Assembly: GCF_006438825.1 (NCBI RefSeq)
Contig: NZ_RCZP01000012.1
Location: forward strand, 1 to 64,000
DNA from: Muricoccus nepalensis
GTDB lineage: Bacteria; Pseudomonadota; Alphaproteobacteria; Acetobacterales; Acetobacteraceae
Direction of reading: 5' to 3'
DNA: 64,000 nucleotides
The stretch's first letter is position 1. The number at the start of each line of letters is the position of its first letter. The notes under the pieces are model-generated. The model was not told the DNA's origin and made no database searches. It was given only the letters and a program-made list of their open reading frames with translations. Positions 47,708 to 58,791 of this stretch are shown piece by piece. The position numbers and the translations under genes were made by a program.

Positions 47708-49314
47708 GGCGGCGCCAGCTCCTCGGCGCGCCCCTCGCCCTCGCCGGCGGCGCGACGCTCTCCGATCCCGCCCTGGCCCAGGCCGCGGGCGGCACGCTGC
47801 GGGTGGCGATGACGCTGGCCGACCTGCCGACCGTCACCGGCCAGCCCACCCAGGGGCAGGAGGGAAGCCGCTTCATGGGCATCACCCTCTACGACCCGCT
47901 GGTCGCCTGGGACCTCTCCGATGCCGGACGCGCCGCCGGCCTGCGGCCGGCGCTGGCGACCGAGTGGTTGGTCGACGCGGCGGACAAGCGGGTCTGGACC
48001 TTCCGCCTCCGCCCCGGCGTGCGCTTCCACGACGGCGCCGCCTTCGACGCGGACGCGGTGACCTGGAATCTCGCCAAGCTGCTCGACCGCGAGGCGCCGC
48101 ACTACGACCGGCTGCAGGCGGCGCAGGCCGCGCTCTACGCCGGCGGCATCGCCTCCTGGCGGAAGATCGACGCGATGACGGTGTCGATCACCACCAAGGC
48201 GCCGGACGCGGTGTTTCCCTACCAGCTGCCCAACATCTTCCTCTCCTCCCCCGCGCGCTGGGAGGCCTCGGGGCGCAGCTGGGACAATTTCGCGGCCAAT
48301 CCCTCGGGCACGGGCCCCTTCCGGCTGGACCGCTTGGTGCCGCGCCAGCGCGCGGAGATGGTGCGCAACGCGGAGTACTGGGACGCCGCGCGCATGGCGC
48401 GCTCCGACCGCCTGGTGCTGCTGCCCGTGCCCGACGGCAACGCCCGCGTCGCGGCGCTGCTCTCGGGGCAAGTGGATTGGATCGAGGCGCCGCCGCCCGA
48501 CGCCGCGGCCCAGCTTCGCCGCGCGGGGATGCGGATGGTGACGAACACCTACCCGCATATCTGGCCCTGGCAGCTCTCCTTCGTCGGCGACAGCCCCTTC
48601 AAGGACCTCCGCGTGCGCCAGGCCGCGAACCTCGCGGTCGACCGCGACGCGCTGGTGGGGATGCTGGAGGGCCTCGCGGTGCCGGCCAAGGGGATGGTGA
48701 CGCCGGGGCACCCCTGGTTCGGCACGCCCCGCTTCGACCTCCGCCACGACAAGGCCGAGGCGCGGCGGCTGCTCGGCGAGGCCGGCTTCTCGCCGCGCAA
48801 CCCCGTCCGCGCCCGCATCGTCATCGCCCCCTCCGGCTCCGGCCAGATGCAGCCCCTGCCGATGAACGAGGCGATCCAGCAGGACCTGCGCGAGGTCGGC
48901 ATCGACGTCGACTTCGAGGTGCTGGAGTGGGAGACGCTGCGCGGGCGCCGGCGCTCCGGCGCGGACAGCCCCGAGAATGCCGGGCGGCACGGGATCAACA
49001 ACTCCTGGGGCTTCTGGGACCCGGAGATCGGCCTCATCGGGCCCGCCGTCCTCTCGCAGCGCACCTCCGGCTTCAACTGGGGCCTCTACGACGACCCCGA
49101 GGCCGACCGGCTGGGCATCGAGGCCCGCAACGCCTTCGTGCCGGGCGAGCAGGACGCGATCCTCGCCCGGCTGCACGCGCGGCTGGTGGACCAGGCGATG
49201 TGGCTCTGGGCCGTGCACGACCTCAACCCGCGCGCGCTCTCGCCGCGGGTGCGGGGCTTCACCCAGGCGCAGTCCTGGTACCAGGACCTGGCGCCCGTCG
49301 CGGTGCCGGGGTGA
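47704..49314 (+). CDS. ABC-type peptide/substrate-binding protein (DppA-like, SBP family 5)
   Basis: A 536-residue receptor. The Tat-like leader is RRRQLLGAPLALAGGATLSD, with PALAQA near the cleavage site. SBP_bac_5 motifs follow: ITLYDPLVAWDLSDAGRAAG, then FRLRPGVRFHDGAAFDADAV, NPSGTGPFRLDRLVPRQRAE and VRQAANLAVDRDALVGMLEG. The family binds peptides or other bulky ligands. No permease or ATPase follows. The start overlaps the isochorismatase-like gene, so uptake and amide cleavage may be linked. Confidence 0.93.
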   Translation: MRRRQLLGAPLALAGGATLSDPALAQAAGGTLRVAMTLADLPTVTGQPTQGQEGSRFMGITLYDPLVAWDLSDAGRAAGLRPALATEWLVDAADKRVWTFRLRPGVRFHDGAAFDADAVTWNLAKLLDREAPHYDRLQAAQAALYAGGIASWRKIDAMTVSITTKAPDAVFPYQLPNIFLSSPARWEASGRSWDNFAANPSGTGPFRLDRLVPRQRAEMVRNAEYWDAARMARSDRLVLLPVPDGNARVAALLSGQVDWIEAPPPDAAAQLRRAGMRMVTNTYPHIWPWQLSFVGDSPFKDLRVRQAANLAVDRDALVGMLEGLAVPAKGMVTPGHPWFGTPRFDLRHDKAEARRLLGEAGFSPRNPVRARIVIAPSGSGQMQPLPMNEAIQQDLREVGIDVDFEVLEWETLRGRRRSGADSPENAGRHGINNSWGFWDPEIGLIGPAVLSQRTSGFNWGLYDDPEADRLGIEARNAFVPGEQDAILARLHARLVDQAMWLWAVHDLNPRALSPRVRGFTQAQSWYQDLAPVAVPG

Positions 49315-49345
49315 GGCGCCCCGTTCGGCGGCTCACCCTGGCGGC

Positions 49346-50941
49346 TCAGGCCCGCGCCGCCAGGGCCGCGGACCAGGGCGACATCACGTCGCTGATCCCG
49401 GTCGCGACGCCCCCCTCCCGCGCGATGAGGTTCGGGCAGGCAAAGTTCACGGGCAGCACCGCGTGCTCCACCACCTCCAGCGCGCCGTCCTGCGCGAGGC
49501 CGTCGAGGATGTTGGGCGCGAGCCGCCGGTCGGCGGTAACGCCGTCGGGGCCGGAGACGTCGATGCGCGGGCGGTGCGCGGCCTCCTCCGGTCCCGTGCC
49601 GAAATCGAGCGTGAAGGCGAGCATCTGCAGCACGCTGGCCAGGATCCGCCGCCCGCCCGAGGCGCCGGTCGCCATGACCGGGTTCGTGTCGTCGCCGGCC
49701 GGGGTGACCGTCACCGGGCTCATGTTGCAGAGCGGGCGCGCGCCGGGGCGGATGGCGTTGGCGCTGCCGGGCTCGGGGTCAAACCACATCATGCCGTTGT
49801 TCATCAGCACGCCCGTCCGCGGCAGCACGACCCGGCTGCCCATGGAGGAGAGGAGCGTCGTCGTCACCGAGACCATCATCCCCTCCCCGTCCGTCACGGT
49901 CAGGTGGGTGGTGCAGGTCTCCGCCGTCTCCTTCGCGGCGCCGAGGCCGGCCAGGCGCTCGGCGTAGGCGTCGCGCATGGCGCGCGCGAAGCCGCGGTAC
50001 CACGCCGCGTCCGGCCCCTCCTCCACCGGCAGGCGGTTCATTCCGGCGACGACCGCGGCCATGGTGGGGGCCGCCGTCAGCCCGCCCGCGGTGTGGATCG
50101 TGTGGGTGCCGCGCCAGGCGATCGGCGTCGCCGGCCGCACCGTCGCGCGGCAGGCGGCGAGGTCCGCCGCGTCCACCACCCCGCCCATCGCCGCGATGTC
50201 GGCCGCGAGGTCGGCGGCGAGGCCTCCCTCGTAGAAGTCTCGCAGCCCGCGGTCGCGCAGCCGCGTCAGGGTCTCGGCGAGGTTGCCCATGGGGAAGAAG
50301 CCGGGCGCCCCCTGGTAGGGCGGGTTCGGCGGCAGCCCGTCCGGCAGGTAGATCCGCGCGCTCTCCTCGTAGAGCCGCAGGACACGGGCGGAGGAGGAGA
50401 CCTTCAGCAGCGTGAACCAGTCCTGGGGCAGCCCGCGCTCCGCCAGCGCGATCGCGGGGCCGAGCAGCCGGTCCAGCCCCATCCCCGTCCCGAAGCGCTC
50501 CCGCAGCAGGTCGTAGCCGGCGACCGAGGAGGGGATGACGAAGGAGAGCGGCCCGTGGATGTTCACGTCCCCCACCACCTCCGGCCAGGCGAAGAGGTCC
50601 TGCTTCCACTTGCCCGTCAGCGGGTAGGCCGCGGGATCAACGCGGGCGGAGGCGACGGGGCCGAAGTCCACCACCAGCGGTGCCGCGCCGGGGCGGTGGA
50701 CCACCGCGAAGCCGATGCCGCCCAGGCCGCTGTTCCAGGGCTCCACCGCGGCGAGCGCGAAGGCGGCGGCCACCGCCGCGTCCGCCGCGTTGCCGCCGGC
50801 CTCGAGCACCGCCACCCCGGCCTCGGCCGCCGCCCGGGACTGGGAGGCGACCACCCCCCCCTTGCCCGAGGCGGCGGGCTTGGAGAGCGCCCAGTGCTGG
50901 CCTGTGTGCGGGGGCGGGGCGTAGGCGGCGAGGTCGGTCAT
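49346..50941 (-). CDS. Gamma-glutamyltransferase family protein
   Basis: A 531-residue N-terminal nucleophile hydrolase. The self-cleavage and catalytic Thr lies in [20 protein letters not shown]. The N-terminal [20 protein letters not shown], the substrate block [16 protein letters not shown] and the late [20 protein letters not shown] and SPVTVTPAG segments all fit GGT. I see no signal peptide, so it would be cytosolic, unlike classical periplasmic GGT. Acts on gamma-glutamyl amides such as glutathione. Confidence 0.93.
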   Translation of the reverse strand: MTDLAAYAPPPHTGQHWALSKPAASGKGGVVASQSRAAAEAGVAVLEAGGNAADAAVAAAFALAAVEPWNSGLGGIGFAVVHRPGAAPLVVDFGPVASARVDPAAYPLTGKWKQDLFAWPEVVGDVNIHGPLSFVIPSSVAGYDLLRERFGTGMGLDRLLGPAIALAERGLPQDWFTLLKVSSSARVLRLYEESARIYLPDGLPPNPPYQGAPGFFPMGNLAETLTRLRDRGLRDFYEGGLAADLAADIAAMGGVVDAADLAACRATVRPATPIAWRGTHTIHTAGGLTAAPTMAAVVAGMNRLPVEEGPDAAWYRGFARAMRDAYAERLAGLGAAKETAETCTTHLTVTDGEGMMVSVTTTLLSSMGSRVVLPRTGVLMNNGMMWFDPEPGSANAIRPGARPLCNMSPVTVTPAGDDTNPVMATGASGGRRILASVLQMLAFTLDFGTGPEEAAHRPRIDVSGPDGVTADRRLAPNILDGLAQDGALEVVEHAVLPVNFACPNLIAREGGVATGISDVMSPWSAALAARA

Positions 50942-51068
50942 CGGTCACCGGGCGGGGGTTGGCCGGCGAGGGTCGCGCCGCCCGGGCGCGCGGGCAAGGC
51001 CCCGAACCGGTTTGCCGGGAACCGCGCGGGGCTTTATGGGGCGGGGGGAACGAACAGGAGGACGCCGC

Positions 51069-53216
51069 GTGTCCGCAGCCGCTCAGGGTATGGAGGTCGC
51101 CCCCGTCCTCCGCCGCTTCATCGAGGAGGAGGCCCTTCCCGGAACGGGGGTGGAGGCCGCCGCCTTCTGGTCGGCCATGGAGGCCAGCCTGCGCGGGCTC
51201 GGCGCGAAGAACGAGGGCCTGCTGGCGGACCGCGACAGCCTGCAGAACCGCCTCGACGAGTGGCACCGCGCCAACCCCGCCCGCCCGGTGGACCCCGAGG
51301 CCTACGAGGCCTTCCTGCGCGGCATCGGCTACCTGCTGGACCCGCCGGCGCCCTTCGAGGTCACGACCGCTAACGTCGACGACGAGATCGCGCGCCTGGC
51401 CGGCCCGCAGCTCGTGGTCCCCGTGAACAACGCGCGCTACGCGCTCAACGCCGCCAACGCGCGCTGGGGCAGCCTCTACGACGCGCTCTACGGCACCGAC
51501 GCCATCCCGCAGGAGGGCCCCAAGGCCCGGGGCTTCGACGCGAAGCGCGGCGCCGCCGTCATCGCCCGCGCCCGCGCGGTGCTGGACGAGGCCGCGCCGC
51601 TGGCGGAGGGCAGCCACGCCGACGCCAACGCCTACCGCGTCGAGGGCGGCAAGCTGAGCGTGCTGCTGAACAGCGGAAGCACGACGGGGCTGCGCGACCC
51701 CGCGGGGTTCCGCGGCTACGCCGGCACCCCCGACGAGCCCTCCGCGATCCTGCTCGCCCGGAACGGGCTGCACCTCGAGATCGTGATCGACCGCAACCAC
51801 CCGATCGGGTCCACCGACAAGGCCGGCGTCGCCGACCTCGTCCTCGAGGCCGCGCTGTCGACCATCATGGACGCCGAGGACTCGGTCGCGGCCGTGGACG
51901 CCGAGGACAAGGTCGGCGTCTACCGCAACTGGCTCGGCCTCATGCGCGGCGACCTCTCGGCGAGCTTCGAGAAGGGCGGCGAGACGCTCGAGCGGCGCCT
52001 CAACCCCGACCGCCGCTTCACCGCGCCCGACGGGAGCGAGCTCGTGCTGCGCGGCCGCTCGCTCATGCTCATCCGCAACGTCGGCCACCACATGATGACC
52101 GACGCGGTGACGCTGGACGGGCTGGAGACGGCGGAGACGATCCTCGACGCCTACGTCACCTCGCTGATCGCGCTGCACGACCTCCGCGGCAAGCGGATGA
52201 ACAGCCCGGCCGGCAGCGTCTACATCGTGAAGCCGAAGATGCACGGCCCGGCCGAGGTGGCCTGGGCGGTCGCCCTGTTCGGCGAGGTGGAGGCCGCACT
52301 CGGCCTCGAGCGCAACACGCTCAAGATGGGCATCATGGACGAGGAGCGGCGCACCACCGTCAACCTCGCCAACTGCATCGCCATGGCGAAGGAGCGCGTG
52401 TTCTTCATCAACACCGGCTTCCTCGACCGCACCGGCGACGAGATCCACACCTCGATGGAGGCCGGCGCCGTCGTCCGCAAGAACGACATGCGCAAGGCGC
52501 CCTGGATCGCGGCCTACGAGGACAACAACGTCGATGTCGGCCTCGCCTGCGGGCTGCGCGGCCACGCGCAGATCGGCAAGGGCATGTGGGCGGCGCCCGA
52601 CGCCATGGCCTCCATGCTCGAGCAGAAGGTCGGGCATCCGCGCGCCGGCGCCAGCACGGCCTGGGTCCCCTCCCCCACCGCGGCCACGCTGCACGCCATG
52701 CACTACCACCAGGTGGACGTGGCCGCGCGCCAGGGCGAGCTGGCTGCGGGCGGCAAGCGCGCCAAGCTCTCGGACCTGCTGACCATCCCCCTCGCCGAGA
52801 ACACCAACTGGGCGCCGGAGGATATCCAGGCGGAGCTCGACAACAACGCGCAGGGCATCCTTGGCTACGTCGTGCGCTGGATCGACCAGGGGGTTGGCTG
52901 CTCCAAGGTGCCGGACATCCACGACGTCGGGCTGATGGAGGACCGCGCGACGCTCCGCATCTCCGCCCAGCACATCGCCAACTGGCTGCGCCACGGCATC
53001 GTGGACCGGGCGCAGGTGGAGGAGACGATGCGCCGCATGGCGAAGGTGGTGGACGGGCAGAACGCGAACGACCCCGCCTACACGCCGATGGCGCCGAGCT
53101 ACGACGGCGTGGCCTTCCGCGCGGCCTGCGACCTCGTCTTCGAGGGCGCGGCGCAGCCCAACGGCTACACCGAGTTCGTCCTCACCCGCCGCCGCCGCGA
53201 GGCGAAGGCGGGGTGA
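51069..53216 (+). CDS. glcB: Malate synthase G
   Basis: Condenses glyoxylate with acetyl-CoA to malate. It has 715 residues, the monomeric G isoform length. Visible blocks are [100 protein letters not shown] and [20 protein letters not shown], covering the Mg-binding acidic residues and the acetyl-CoA pocket. GTG 51069 is chosen as it has AGGAGG eight bases before. Isocitrate lyase is not in the window, so glyoxylate may come from purine, glycolate or glycine catabolism. Confidence 0.97.
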   Translation: MSAAAQGMEVAPVLRRFIEEEALPGTGVEAAAFWSAMEASLRGLGAKNEGLLADRDSLQNRLDEWHRANPARPVDPEAYEAFLRGIGYLLDPPAPFEVTTANVDDEIARLAGPQLVVPVNNARYALNAANARWGSLYDALYGTDAIPQEGPKARGFDAKRGAAVIARARAVLDEAAPLAEGSHADANAYRVEGGKLSVLLNSGSTTGLRDPAGFRGYAGTPDEPSAILLARNGLHLEIVIDRNHPIGSTDKAGVADLVLEAALSTIMDAEDSVAAVDAEDKVGVYRNWLGLMRGDLSASFEKGGETLERRLNPDRRFTAPDGSELVLRGRSLMLIRNVGHHMMTDAVTLDGLETAETILDAYVTSLIALHDLRGKRMNSPAGSVYIVKPKMHGPAEVAWAVALFGEVEAALGLERNTLKMGIMDEERRTTVNLANCIAMAKERVFFINTGFLDRTGDEIHTSMEAGAVVRKNDMRKAPWIAAYEDNNVDVGLACGLRGHAQIGKGMWAAPDAMASMLEQKVGHPRAGASTAWVPSPTAATLHAMHYHQVDVAARQGELAAGGKRAKLSDLLTIPLAENTNWAPEDIQAELDNNAQGILGYVVRWIDQGVGCSKVPDIHDVGLMEDRATLRISAQHIANWLRHGIVDRAQVEETMRRMAKVVDGQNANDPAYTPMAPSYDGVAFRAACDLVFEGAAQPNGYTEFVLTRRRREAKAG

Positions 53217-53220
53217 GGCG

Positions 53221-53856
53221 TCAGGCCTTGAGGGAGGTCCGCTCCCTCAAGGCCGCGATCTCGGCCCGGAGCGCCGCGATCTGCTCGGCGACCGGGTCCG
53301 CCCCCCCGGGCGCGATGCCGTAGCCGGCCGTCGGGTCCGCGCAGGGCTGGCCCGGCGGGCGGGCGGGGATGCCGACGACGGTCACGCCGTCCGGCACGGG
53401 GTCGACGCAGACCGCGTTCGCCCCCACCCGCGCGCCGCGGCCGATGACGATGGGGCCGAGCACCTGGGCGCCCGCGCCGATGACGACGCCGTCCAGCAGC
53501 GTCGGGTGGCGCTTGCCGGGCTTCGTCGTCAGGCCGCCGAGCGTCACGCCGTGGTAGATAAGGACGTCGTCGCCGATCTCCGCGGTCTCGCCGATCACGA
53601 CGCCCATGCCATGGTCAATGAAGAGCCGCCGCCCGATCCGCGCGCCCGGGTGGATCTCGATGCCCGTCAGGAAGCGCCCGAGATGGGACGCGCAGCGCGC
53701 CGGCGCCCGGAAGCCCGCGCGCCAGAGGCGGTGCGCGAGGCGGTGCCAGAGCACCGCGTGCAGCCCGGCGTAGCAGAGGAAGGACTCCGCGACCGTCGGC
53801 CGCGCCGGGTCGCGCGCGCGGATGCTGCGCGCGATCTCGATCGCCTCCCCGATCAT
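53221..53856 (-). CDS. cysE: Serine O-acetyltransferase
   Basis: Makes O-acetylserine from serine and acetyl-CoA. It has 211 residues, the short CysE/EpsC form. The N-terminal helical part ([20 protein letters not shown]) is followed by left-handed beta-helix repeats: [20 protein letters not shown] with the catalytic His, then [40 protein letters not shown] and VVGIPARPP. The tail ([20 protein letters not shown]) is helical and could bind the CysK active site. The start overlaps the cysK stop (ATGA). Confidence 0.95.
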   Translation of the reverse strand: MIGEAIEIARSIRARDPARPTVAESFLCYAGLHAVLWHRLAHRLWRAGFRAPARCASHLGRFLTGIEIHPGARIGRRLFIDHGMGVVIGETAEIGDDVLIYHGVTLGGLTTKPGKRHPTLLDGVVIGAGAQVLGPIVIGRGARVGANAVCVDPVPDGVTVVGIPARPPGQPCADPTAGYGIAPGGADPVAEQIAALRAEIAALRERTSLKA

Positions 53857-54851
53857 GCGAGCCAGGGCGGCACGGGCAGCCCGCGTTCGCGCAGGAAGTC
53901 CGGGTTGAAGAGCTTCGACTGGTAGCGCGCGCCGCTGTCGCAGAGGATGGTCACGATGGTGTGCCCCGGCCCCATCTCCCGCGCCACCGCGATCGCCGCC
54001 GCCACGTTCAGCCCCGCCGAGCCGCCGACGCTGAGGCCCTCCTCCGACAGGAGCGCGAAGCACTGCGCCAGCGCCTCGGGATCGCCGATGCGGACGGCGT
54101 CGTCGATCGGCGCGCCCTGGAGGTTGCCGGGCACCTTGCTGCCCTGCCCGATGCCCTCGGTGACCGAGTTCCCCTCGGCCGAGACGGTGCCCGTCTTCAC
54201 CCAGGAGAAGAGGCCCGAGCCGTGCGGGTCAGCGAGCACGATCCGCACGCCGGGCTTGCGCGCCTTCAGCGCCCGCCCGGTGCCGGCGAGCGTGCCGCCC
54301 GTGCCGCAGGCGCAGGTGAAGGCGTCGACCTTCCCATCGGTTTGCTCCCAGATCTCGGGGCCGGTGGTCGCCTCGTGCGCCGCGGCGTTGGCGAGGTTGT
54401 CGAACTGGTTCGCCCAGACCGCGCCCATCTCCTCCGCGAGGCGGCGGGAGGTGTTCACGTAGTGGCCGGGGTCGCTGAGCGGCTTCGGCGGCACCAGCCG
54501 CACGTCGGCGCCGATCATGCGGAGGAAGTCGATCTTCTCCCGGCTCTGCGTCTCCGGCACGACGATGACCGACTTCCAGCCACGCGCGTTGGCGGCCAGC
54601 GCCACGCCGATGCCGGTGTTCCCCGCCGTCCCCTCCACGATCGTGCCGGGCTGGAAGGGCACGAGGAGGCCGCGGTCGACGGCCTCCTGCAGGATGCCGA
54701 GCGCCGCGCGGTCCTTCACGCTGCCGCCGGGGTTCATGAACTCGGCCTTGCCGAGGATCTCGCAGCCCGTCTCCTCGGAGGCGCGGCGCAGGCGGATCAG
54801 GGGCGTGTTGCCCACGGCCCCCCAGAAGTCCGGCGCGACGCCGCCCGCCAC
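53853..54851 (-). CDS. cysK: Cysteine synthase A (O-acetylserine sulfhydrylase)
   Basis: PLP enzyme that makes cysteine from O-acetylserine and sulfide. It has 332 residues. PLP lysine 46 is in [20 protein letters not shown], followed by [20 protein letters not shown], the [20 protein letters not shown] phosphate loop and [20 protein letters not shown]. The start is GTG 54851, 4 bases after the peroxiredoxin stop. Overlaps cysE, so the synthase complex subunits are made together. Confidence 0.95.
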   Translation of the reverse strand: MAGGVAPDFWGAVGNTPLIRLRRASEETGCEILGKAEFMNPGGSVKDRAALGILQEAVDRGLLVPFQPGTIVEGTAGNTGIGVALAANARGWKSVIVVPETQSREKIDFLRMIGADVRLVPPKPLSDPGHYVNTSRRLAEEMGAVWANQFDNLANAAAHEATTGPEIWEQTDGKVDAFTCACGTGGTLAGTGRALKARKPGVRIVLADPHGSGLFSWVKTGTVSAEGNSVTEGIGQGSKVPGNLQGAPIDDAVRIGDPEALAQCFALLSEEGLSVGGSAGLNVAAAIAVAREMGPGHTIVTILCDSGARYQSKLFNPDFLRERGLPVPPWLA

Positions 54852-54855
54852 CGGA

Positions 54856-55491
54856 TCAGGTCCGTTCCAGCTGGTCGACCCAGCGGAGATAGGGCTTCTC
54901 CGCCTCGAAGCCCTGCGGGAAGCGCGCGCGCGCCTCCTCGTCCGAGAGGCTGGCCGCGACGATCGCGCGCTCGCCGGGCTTCCAGTTCACGGGGGTCGCC
55001 ACCTTGTGCCGGTCCGTCAGCTGCAGGCTGTCGATCACGCGCAGCACCTCGTCGAAGTTGCGGCCGGCGCTCGGCGGGTAGATCAGCATGAGGCGGATCT
55101 TCTTGCTCGGGTCGATCACGAAGACAGTCCGCACCGTCACCGCCGCGTCGGCCTCGGGATGGATCATCCCGTAGAGGGTCGCGACCGCCCGGTCGGGGTC
55201 CGAGATCATCGGGAAGTTCACGGCGGTGCCGCCGACCTCCTCGATGTCCGCGTTCCAGCCCTCATGCCGGTCCAGCGTGTCCACGGAAAGGCCGATGACC
55301 TTCACCCCGCGACGGTCGAACTCCGGCTTCAGCCGGGCGGTGTAGCCGAGCTCCGTCGTGCAGACGGGGGTGTAGTCCTTGGGGTGGCTGAACAGGATGC
55401 CCCAGGAGGCGCCGAGCCACTCGTGGAAGCGGATGGGGCCCTGGGTGGTCCGGGCCTCGAAATCGGGGGCGACCTGGCCGAGCTGCAGCAT
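54856..55491 (-). CDS. 1-Cys peroxiredoxin (Prx6-like)
   Basis: A 211-residue peroxidase. The peroxidatic Cys44 is in SHPKDYTPVCTTELGY. The C-terminal extension (PVNWKPGERAIVAASLSDEE and FEAEKPYLRWVDQ) is that of the Prx6/1-Cys group, and no resolving Cys is present. It reduces peroxides with an outside thiol. ATG 55491 has GAGGGAG at good distance; homology starts at MLQLGQVAPDFEA. First gene of a three-gene unit with cysK and cysE, linking thiol supply to peroxide defence. Confidence 0.95.
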   Translation of the reverse strand: MLQLGQVAPDFEARTTQGPIRFHEWLGASWGILFSHPKDYTPVCTTELGYTARLKPEFDRRGVKVIGLSVDTLDRHEGWNADIEEVGGTAVNFPMISDPDRAVATLYGMIHPEADAAVTVRTVFVIDPSKKIRLMLIYPPSAGRNFDEVLRVIDSLQLTDRHKVATPVNWKPGERAIVAASLSDEEARARFPQGFEAEKPYLRWVDQLERT

Positions 55492-55625
55492 TATGCGACA
55501 CTCCCTCGTGGTTTGCGCATTTCTACAGTCCGTGACCGTCCCTTGGAAGGGGAGCCGCCGGCGGCCGGCCGGGACGGCCGCGCCGACACCGCATCTCGGC
55601 AGCCGCGCCCCGGATGCCAAGGGGC

Positions 55626-56885
55626 CTAGCGCCCGCCGTAGCGGGCGATACCAAGATCGGCGACGTCGATCTCGGGCGCGCGGCCGGAGACGATGTCCGC
55701 CAGCACCCGCCCGGAGCCGCAGGCCATGGTCCAGCCGAGCGTGCCGTGGCCGGTGTTGGTGTAGAGGTTGGGCAGCGGCGTGCGCCCGATCACCGGCGTG
55801 CCGTCCGGCGTCATCGGCCGCAGCCCCGTCCAGAACTGCGCGGCGGCGATGTCGCCCCCGTCGGGGAAGAGGTCGCGCACCGAGTGCTCCAGCGTCTCGC
55901 GCCGGGGCACGCGGAGGCTGGTGCTGAAGCCCGCGATCTCCGCCGTGCCGCCCACGCGGATGCGGCTGCCGAGCCGCGTGATCGCGATCTTGTAGGTCTC
56001 GTCCATGACGGTGGAGACCGGGGCCGCCTCGATCTCCGTCACCGGCAGGGTGAGGGAGTAGCCCTTGATGGGGTAGACGGGCAGGCGCAGCCCGAGGGGG
56101 CGCAGCACCGCCGGCGTGTGGCTGCCGAGCGCGGCGACGTAGGCGTCGGCCGCGAAGTCGCCGTGGTCGGTCTCCACCGCGGCGACGCGTCCGCCCTCCG
56201 CCCGGATGCCGGCGACGCTGACGCCGAGGTGGAAGGCGACGCCGGCCGCGCGCGCCTTCTCGGCCAGGCGCTGGGTGAAGAGGAAGGCGTCGCCCGTCTC
56301 GTCCTGGGGCAGGCGCAGGCCGCCCACGAAGCGCTCCCGCACGCGGGCGAGGGCCGGTTCAGCGGCAATGCAGCCGGCGGGGTCCAGCAGCTCCCAGGGA
56401 ACGCCGTATTCATCCAGCACGCCGGTGTCGTCGCCGACGTGGTCGAGCTGCTTCTGGGTGCGGAAGAGCTGCACCGTGCCCCGCGCGCGGTGGTCGAACG
56501 CGATGCCCGTCTCCGCCCGCAGCTCGGCCAGGGCCACGCGGCTGTACTCGGCGACCCGCACCATGCGGCCCTTGTTGCGACGGTAGGCGCGCTCCGTGCA
56601 GTTCGCGGCCATGCGGGCGAGCCAGGAGAGCATCGCGGGGTCGGGGCGCGGCCAGAAGACGAAGGGGCGATGGTGCATGAGCAGCCACTTCACGGCCTTC
56701 AGCGGCACGCCCGGCCCGGCCCAGGGCGAGGAGTAGCCGTAGGAGAGCTGCCCGGCGTTGGCGAAGCTCGTCTCGCGCCCCGCGCCCTCCTGCCGGTCGA
56801 CCACCACCACCTCGTGCCCGGCGCGGGCGAGATACCAGGCGGTGGTGACGCCGATGACGCCGCTGCCGAGGACGAGGACCTTCAT
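55626..56885 (-). CDS. dadA: D-amino acid dehydrogenase (DadA-like)
   Basis: A 419-residue FAD-dependent dehydrogenase. The dinucleotide motif is [20 protein letters not shown], followed by [20 protein letters not shown] (a DadA hallmark), later [14 protein letters not shown] and [18 protein letters not shown], then [17 protein letters not shown]. It oxidises D-amino acids to 2-oxo acids and passes electrons to the respiratory chain. Lone gene. The associated alanine racemase is not adjacent. Confidence 0.94.
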   Translation of the reverse strand: MKVLVLGSGVIGVTTAWYLARAGHEVVVVDRQEGAGRETSFANAGQLSYGYSSPWAGPGVPLKAVKWLLMHHRPFVFWPRPDPAMLSWLARMAANCTERAYRRNKGRMVRVAEYSRVALAELRAETGIAFDHRARGTVQLFRTQKQLDHVGDDTGVLDEYGVPWELLDPAGCIAAEPALARVRERFVGGLRLPQDETGDAFLFTQRLAEKARAAGVAFHLGVSVAGIRAEGGRVAAVETDHGDFAADAYVAALGSHTPAVLRPLGLRLPVYPIKGYSLTLPVTEIEAAPVSTVMDETYKIAITRLGSRIRVGGTAEIAGFSTSLRVPRRETLEHSVRDLFPDGGDIAAAQFWTGLRPMTPDGTPVIGRTPLPNLYTNTGHGTLGWTMACGSGRVLADIVSGRAPEIDVADLGIARYGGR

Positions 56886-56959
56886 GCGATAGCTCCGGGG
56901 CGGGAGACCCGGGCGGGAGGTTGCGTCATTCCCGCGGGAAGGCAACGGGTCCCGGCGCC

Positions 56960-57694
56960 TCAGCCGCGCAGCAGCGCCGGCAATCCCTCCCAGGCCTCGC
57001 GGGGCGTCGCGCGGAGAAGCCCGTCCAGCAGCCGCCAGGCGCCGGCGTCGTGGTCCAGGTGGTGGGCGAGGACGCCGAGCGGGACGGACCATTCCCCCTC
57101 CCGGCGCCGCTCCGCGAGGCCGCGGACGAGGCGGGCGACGAAGCGCCGCTCCCCGCGGCAGCGCGCCCGGGGCTTCCAGCGCAGCAGGTCCGCGTGGGCG
57201 TCAACCCGCTCCAGCCCCGACCACTCCGCGGCCATCCCGCCATAGCCCGAGACGGCCCGGAACCCCGCCGCCCGCAGGCCCGGGAGGAGCGGCGGCTGCA
57301 GCGCGTTCCAGGGCGGGGCATAGACCGGCAGGGCGGCCGGGAAGGCGGCGCGCAGCCGCGCGGCGCCGGCCCGGAGCGCGGCCGCGGCGGCCTCGGGGGG
57401 CGTGTCGTCCCGGAACTCCGCCGCGGGGCCGCCGCGCCGGTCGAGGTGGTCGGTCCCGTGCTGGATCACCGCGGCGTGCGGCGCCCTGGCCAGGCGCGCG
57501 GCGAGGGCCGGCAGCGCCTCCCCCTGCGGCACCACCGCGAGGGCGAGCGGGACCCCGTGCCGCGTGGTGAGGGCGAGGAGCGAGTCGAGCGCGGCCGAGG
57601 GCGCCCGCGCGTCGTCGTCGCGCAGCCAGAGGCGCGGCCGCCGCCCGGCCCGGTCCCAGCGCGCGAGCTCCCCGCGCAGGCGCCACCACCACAC
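56960..57694 (-). CDS. Polysaccharide deacetylase-like protein
   Basis: A 244-residue protein with a NodB-like layout. [20 protein letters not shown] has the catalytic acidic residues; [20 protein letters not shown] and [15 protein letters not shown] hold the His expected as metal ligand. [20 protein letters not shown] completes the pattern. The second His of the usual HxxxH is not certain. GTG 57694 is the most likely start, 26 bases after the glycosyltransferase stop. Role in envelope glycan modification is inferred. Confidence 0.75.
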   Translation of the reverse strand: MWWWRLRGELARWDRAGRRPRLWLRDDDARAPSAALDSLLALTTRHGVPLALAVVPQGEALPALAARLARAPHAAVIQHGTDHLDRRGGPAAEFRDDTPPEAAAAALRAGAARLRAAFPAALPVYAPPWNALQPPLLPGLRAAGFRAVSGYGGMAAEWSGLERVDAHADLLRWKPRARCRGERRFVARLVRGLAERRREGEWSVPLGVLAHHLDHDAGAWRLLDGLLRATPREAWEGLPALLRG

Positions 57695-57719
57695 GCGCCG
57701 CGCTCCCCAGCCCCGGGCC

Positions 57720-58541
57720 TCAGTCCTCCGGCCGCTCGAGGTGCCCGCGAAGCGTCGCGAGCAGCGGGTAGAGCGCGGCCATGAGGGCGATCAGGAAGCC
57801 CCAGTGCCCCTCCCGCCAGCCGCGGCGGCGCACATAGGCCTTGTAGAACCGGCTGGCCGCGCGGAGGAGGTTGCGCGGCACCCCGCCCAGCTTCCCCGAT
57901 TCCCGCAGGTCCGCCGCGTGCAGGCGCGAGTAGCGGTCGAGGCGCGCGAGCATGTCGGACACGTCCGTGTCCACGTCGTGCCGGAGGGCGCCGGGCAGGC
58001 GCGACCCCTCCAGCCCCGTGAAGCGGACCCGCGGGTGCACGCGCTGCGGCCCCCAGGACTTCGCGCCGCGCCGGTAGAGGCGGACCGCCGAGGAGGTGCC
58101 GAAGGAGCCGCCCCAGCCGTGGCGGATCAGCCGCCCGCCGACGTGGTTGTCGATCCGGACCTGGTAGTAGTCCGGCCCGCCCGGCGCCGAGACGACGCGC
58201 CGAACGGCGACGACGAGCTCGGCGTCGGGCATCTCGTCCGCGTCCAGCTCCAGCACCCACTCGCCGAGCGCGGCCTCAAGCCCCGCCCGCTTGCGGTCGC
58301 CCTCCAGCGGCCAGGCGCCCTCCACCACCACGGCGCCGAGGCGGCTGGCGAGGCCGACGGTGCCGTCGGTCGAACGGTCGGCGACGAGGATGACCTCGTC
58401 CGCGAAGGAGAGGGCGGCGAGGAGCGGCGGGATGCGCTCCGCCTCGTCGCGCACGCAGAGCAGCACGGAGAGGCGCGGGGCACCCGAGAGGCCGGGCGCG
58501 GCGAGGGCGCCCGGGCCGAAACCACCATCCATCGGAGCCAT
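57720..58541 (-). CDS. Glycosyltransferase family 2 (WaaE/KdtX-like)
   Basis: A 273-residue GT-A enzyme. SVLLCVRDEAERIPPLLAAL, FADEVILVADRSTDGTVGLA and the DXD-type motif in WVLELDADEMPDAELVVAVR are clear. Typical of LPS core beta-glucosyltransferases of the KdtX group: RLIRHGWGGSFGTSSAVRLY, VHPRVRFTG and a membrane-associated C-terminal helix. ATG 58541 or ATG 58532. Co-transcribed with the deacetylase-like gene. Confidence 0.9.
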   Translation of the reverse strand: MAPMDGGFGPGALAAPGLSGAPRLSVLLCVRDEAERIPPLLAALSFADEVILVADRSTDGTVGLASRLGAVVVEGAWPLEGDRKRAGLEAALGEWVLELDADEMPDAELVVAVRRVVSAPGGPDYYQVRIDNHVGGRLIRHGWGGSFGTSSAVRLYRRGAKSWGPQRVHPRVRFTGLEGSRLPGALRHDVDTDVSDMLARLDRYSRLHAADLRESGKLGGVPRNLLRAASRFYKAYVRRRGWREGHWGFLIALMAALYPLLATLRGHLERPED

Positions 58542-58685
58542 CCGCCAAACCCTCCCGTTCCCGCGGGGCTCGCGGACGAGGGTCGTCTAGGGGAGGAAGC
58601 TTACAGCGTTCTTTCGCGGCCCGGCCGGGAATGGCGCGGGGCGGAACGGCGGCGGGGGTGGGGACCGGCAGGTGGCGGCGCCGAA

Positions 58686-58762
58686 TGGTAGCGGGAACCG
58701 GACTTGAACCGGTGACCCCGGCATTATGAGTGCCGTGCTCTAACCAGCTGAGCTACCCCGCC
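58686..58762 (-). tRNA. tRNA-Met (CAT), CCA encoded
   Basis: Cloverleaf on the minus strand. The acceptor is GGCGGGG with TCCCGCT (two G-T pairs), the D-arm AGCTCAGCTGGTTAGAGC, the anticodon arm CGGCA-CTCATAA-TGCCG, and the T-arm ACCGGTTCAAGTCCGGT, then A and CCA. A G-U pair at the acceptor top and lack of three G-C pairs in the anticodon stem exclude the initiator. It is elongator Met or, less likely, tRNA-Ile2 with lysidine. Confidence 0.95.
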
Positions 58763-58791
58763 AGAGCGTGCCACCTGCCGGGGTCGCGGAA

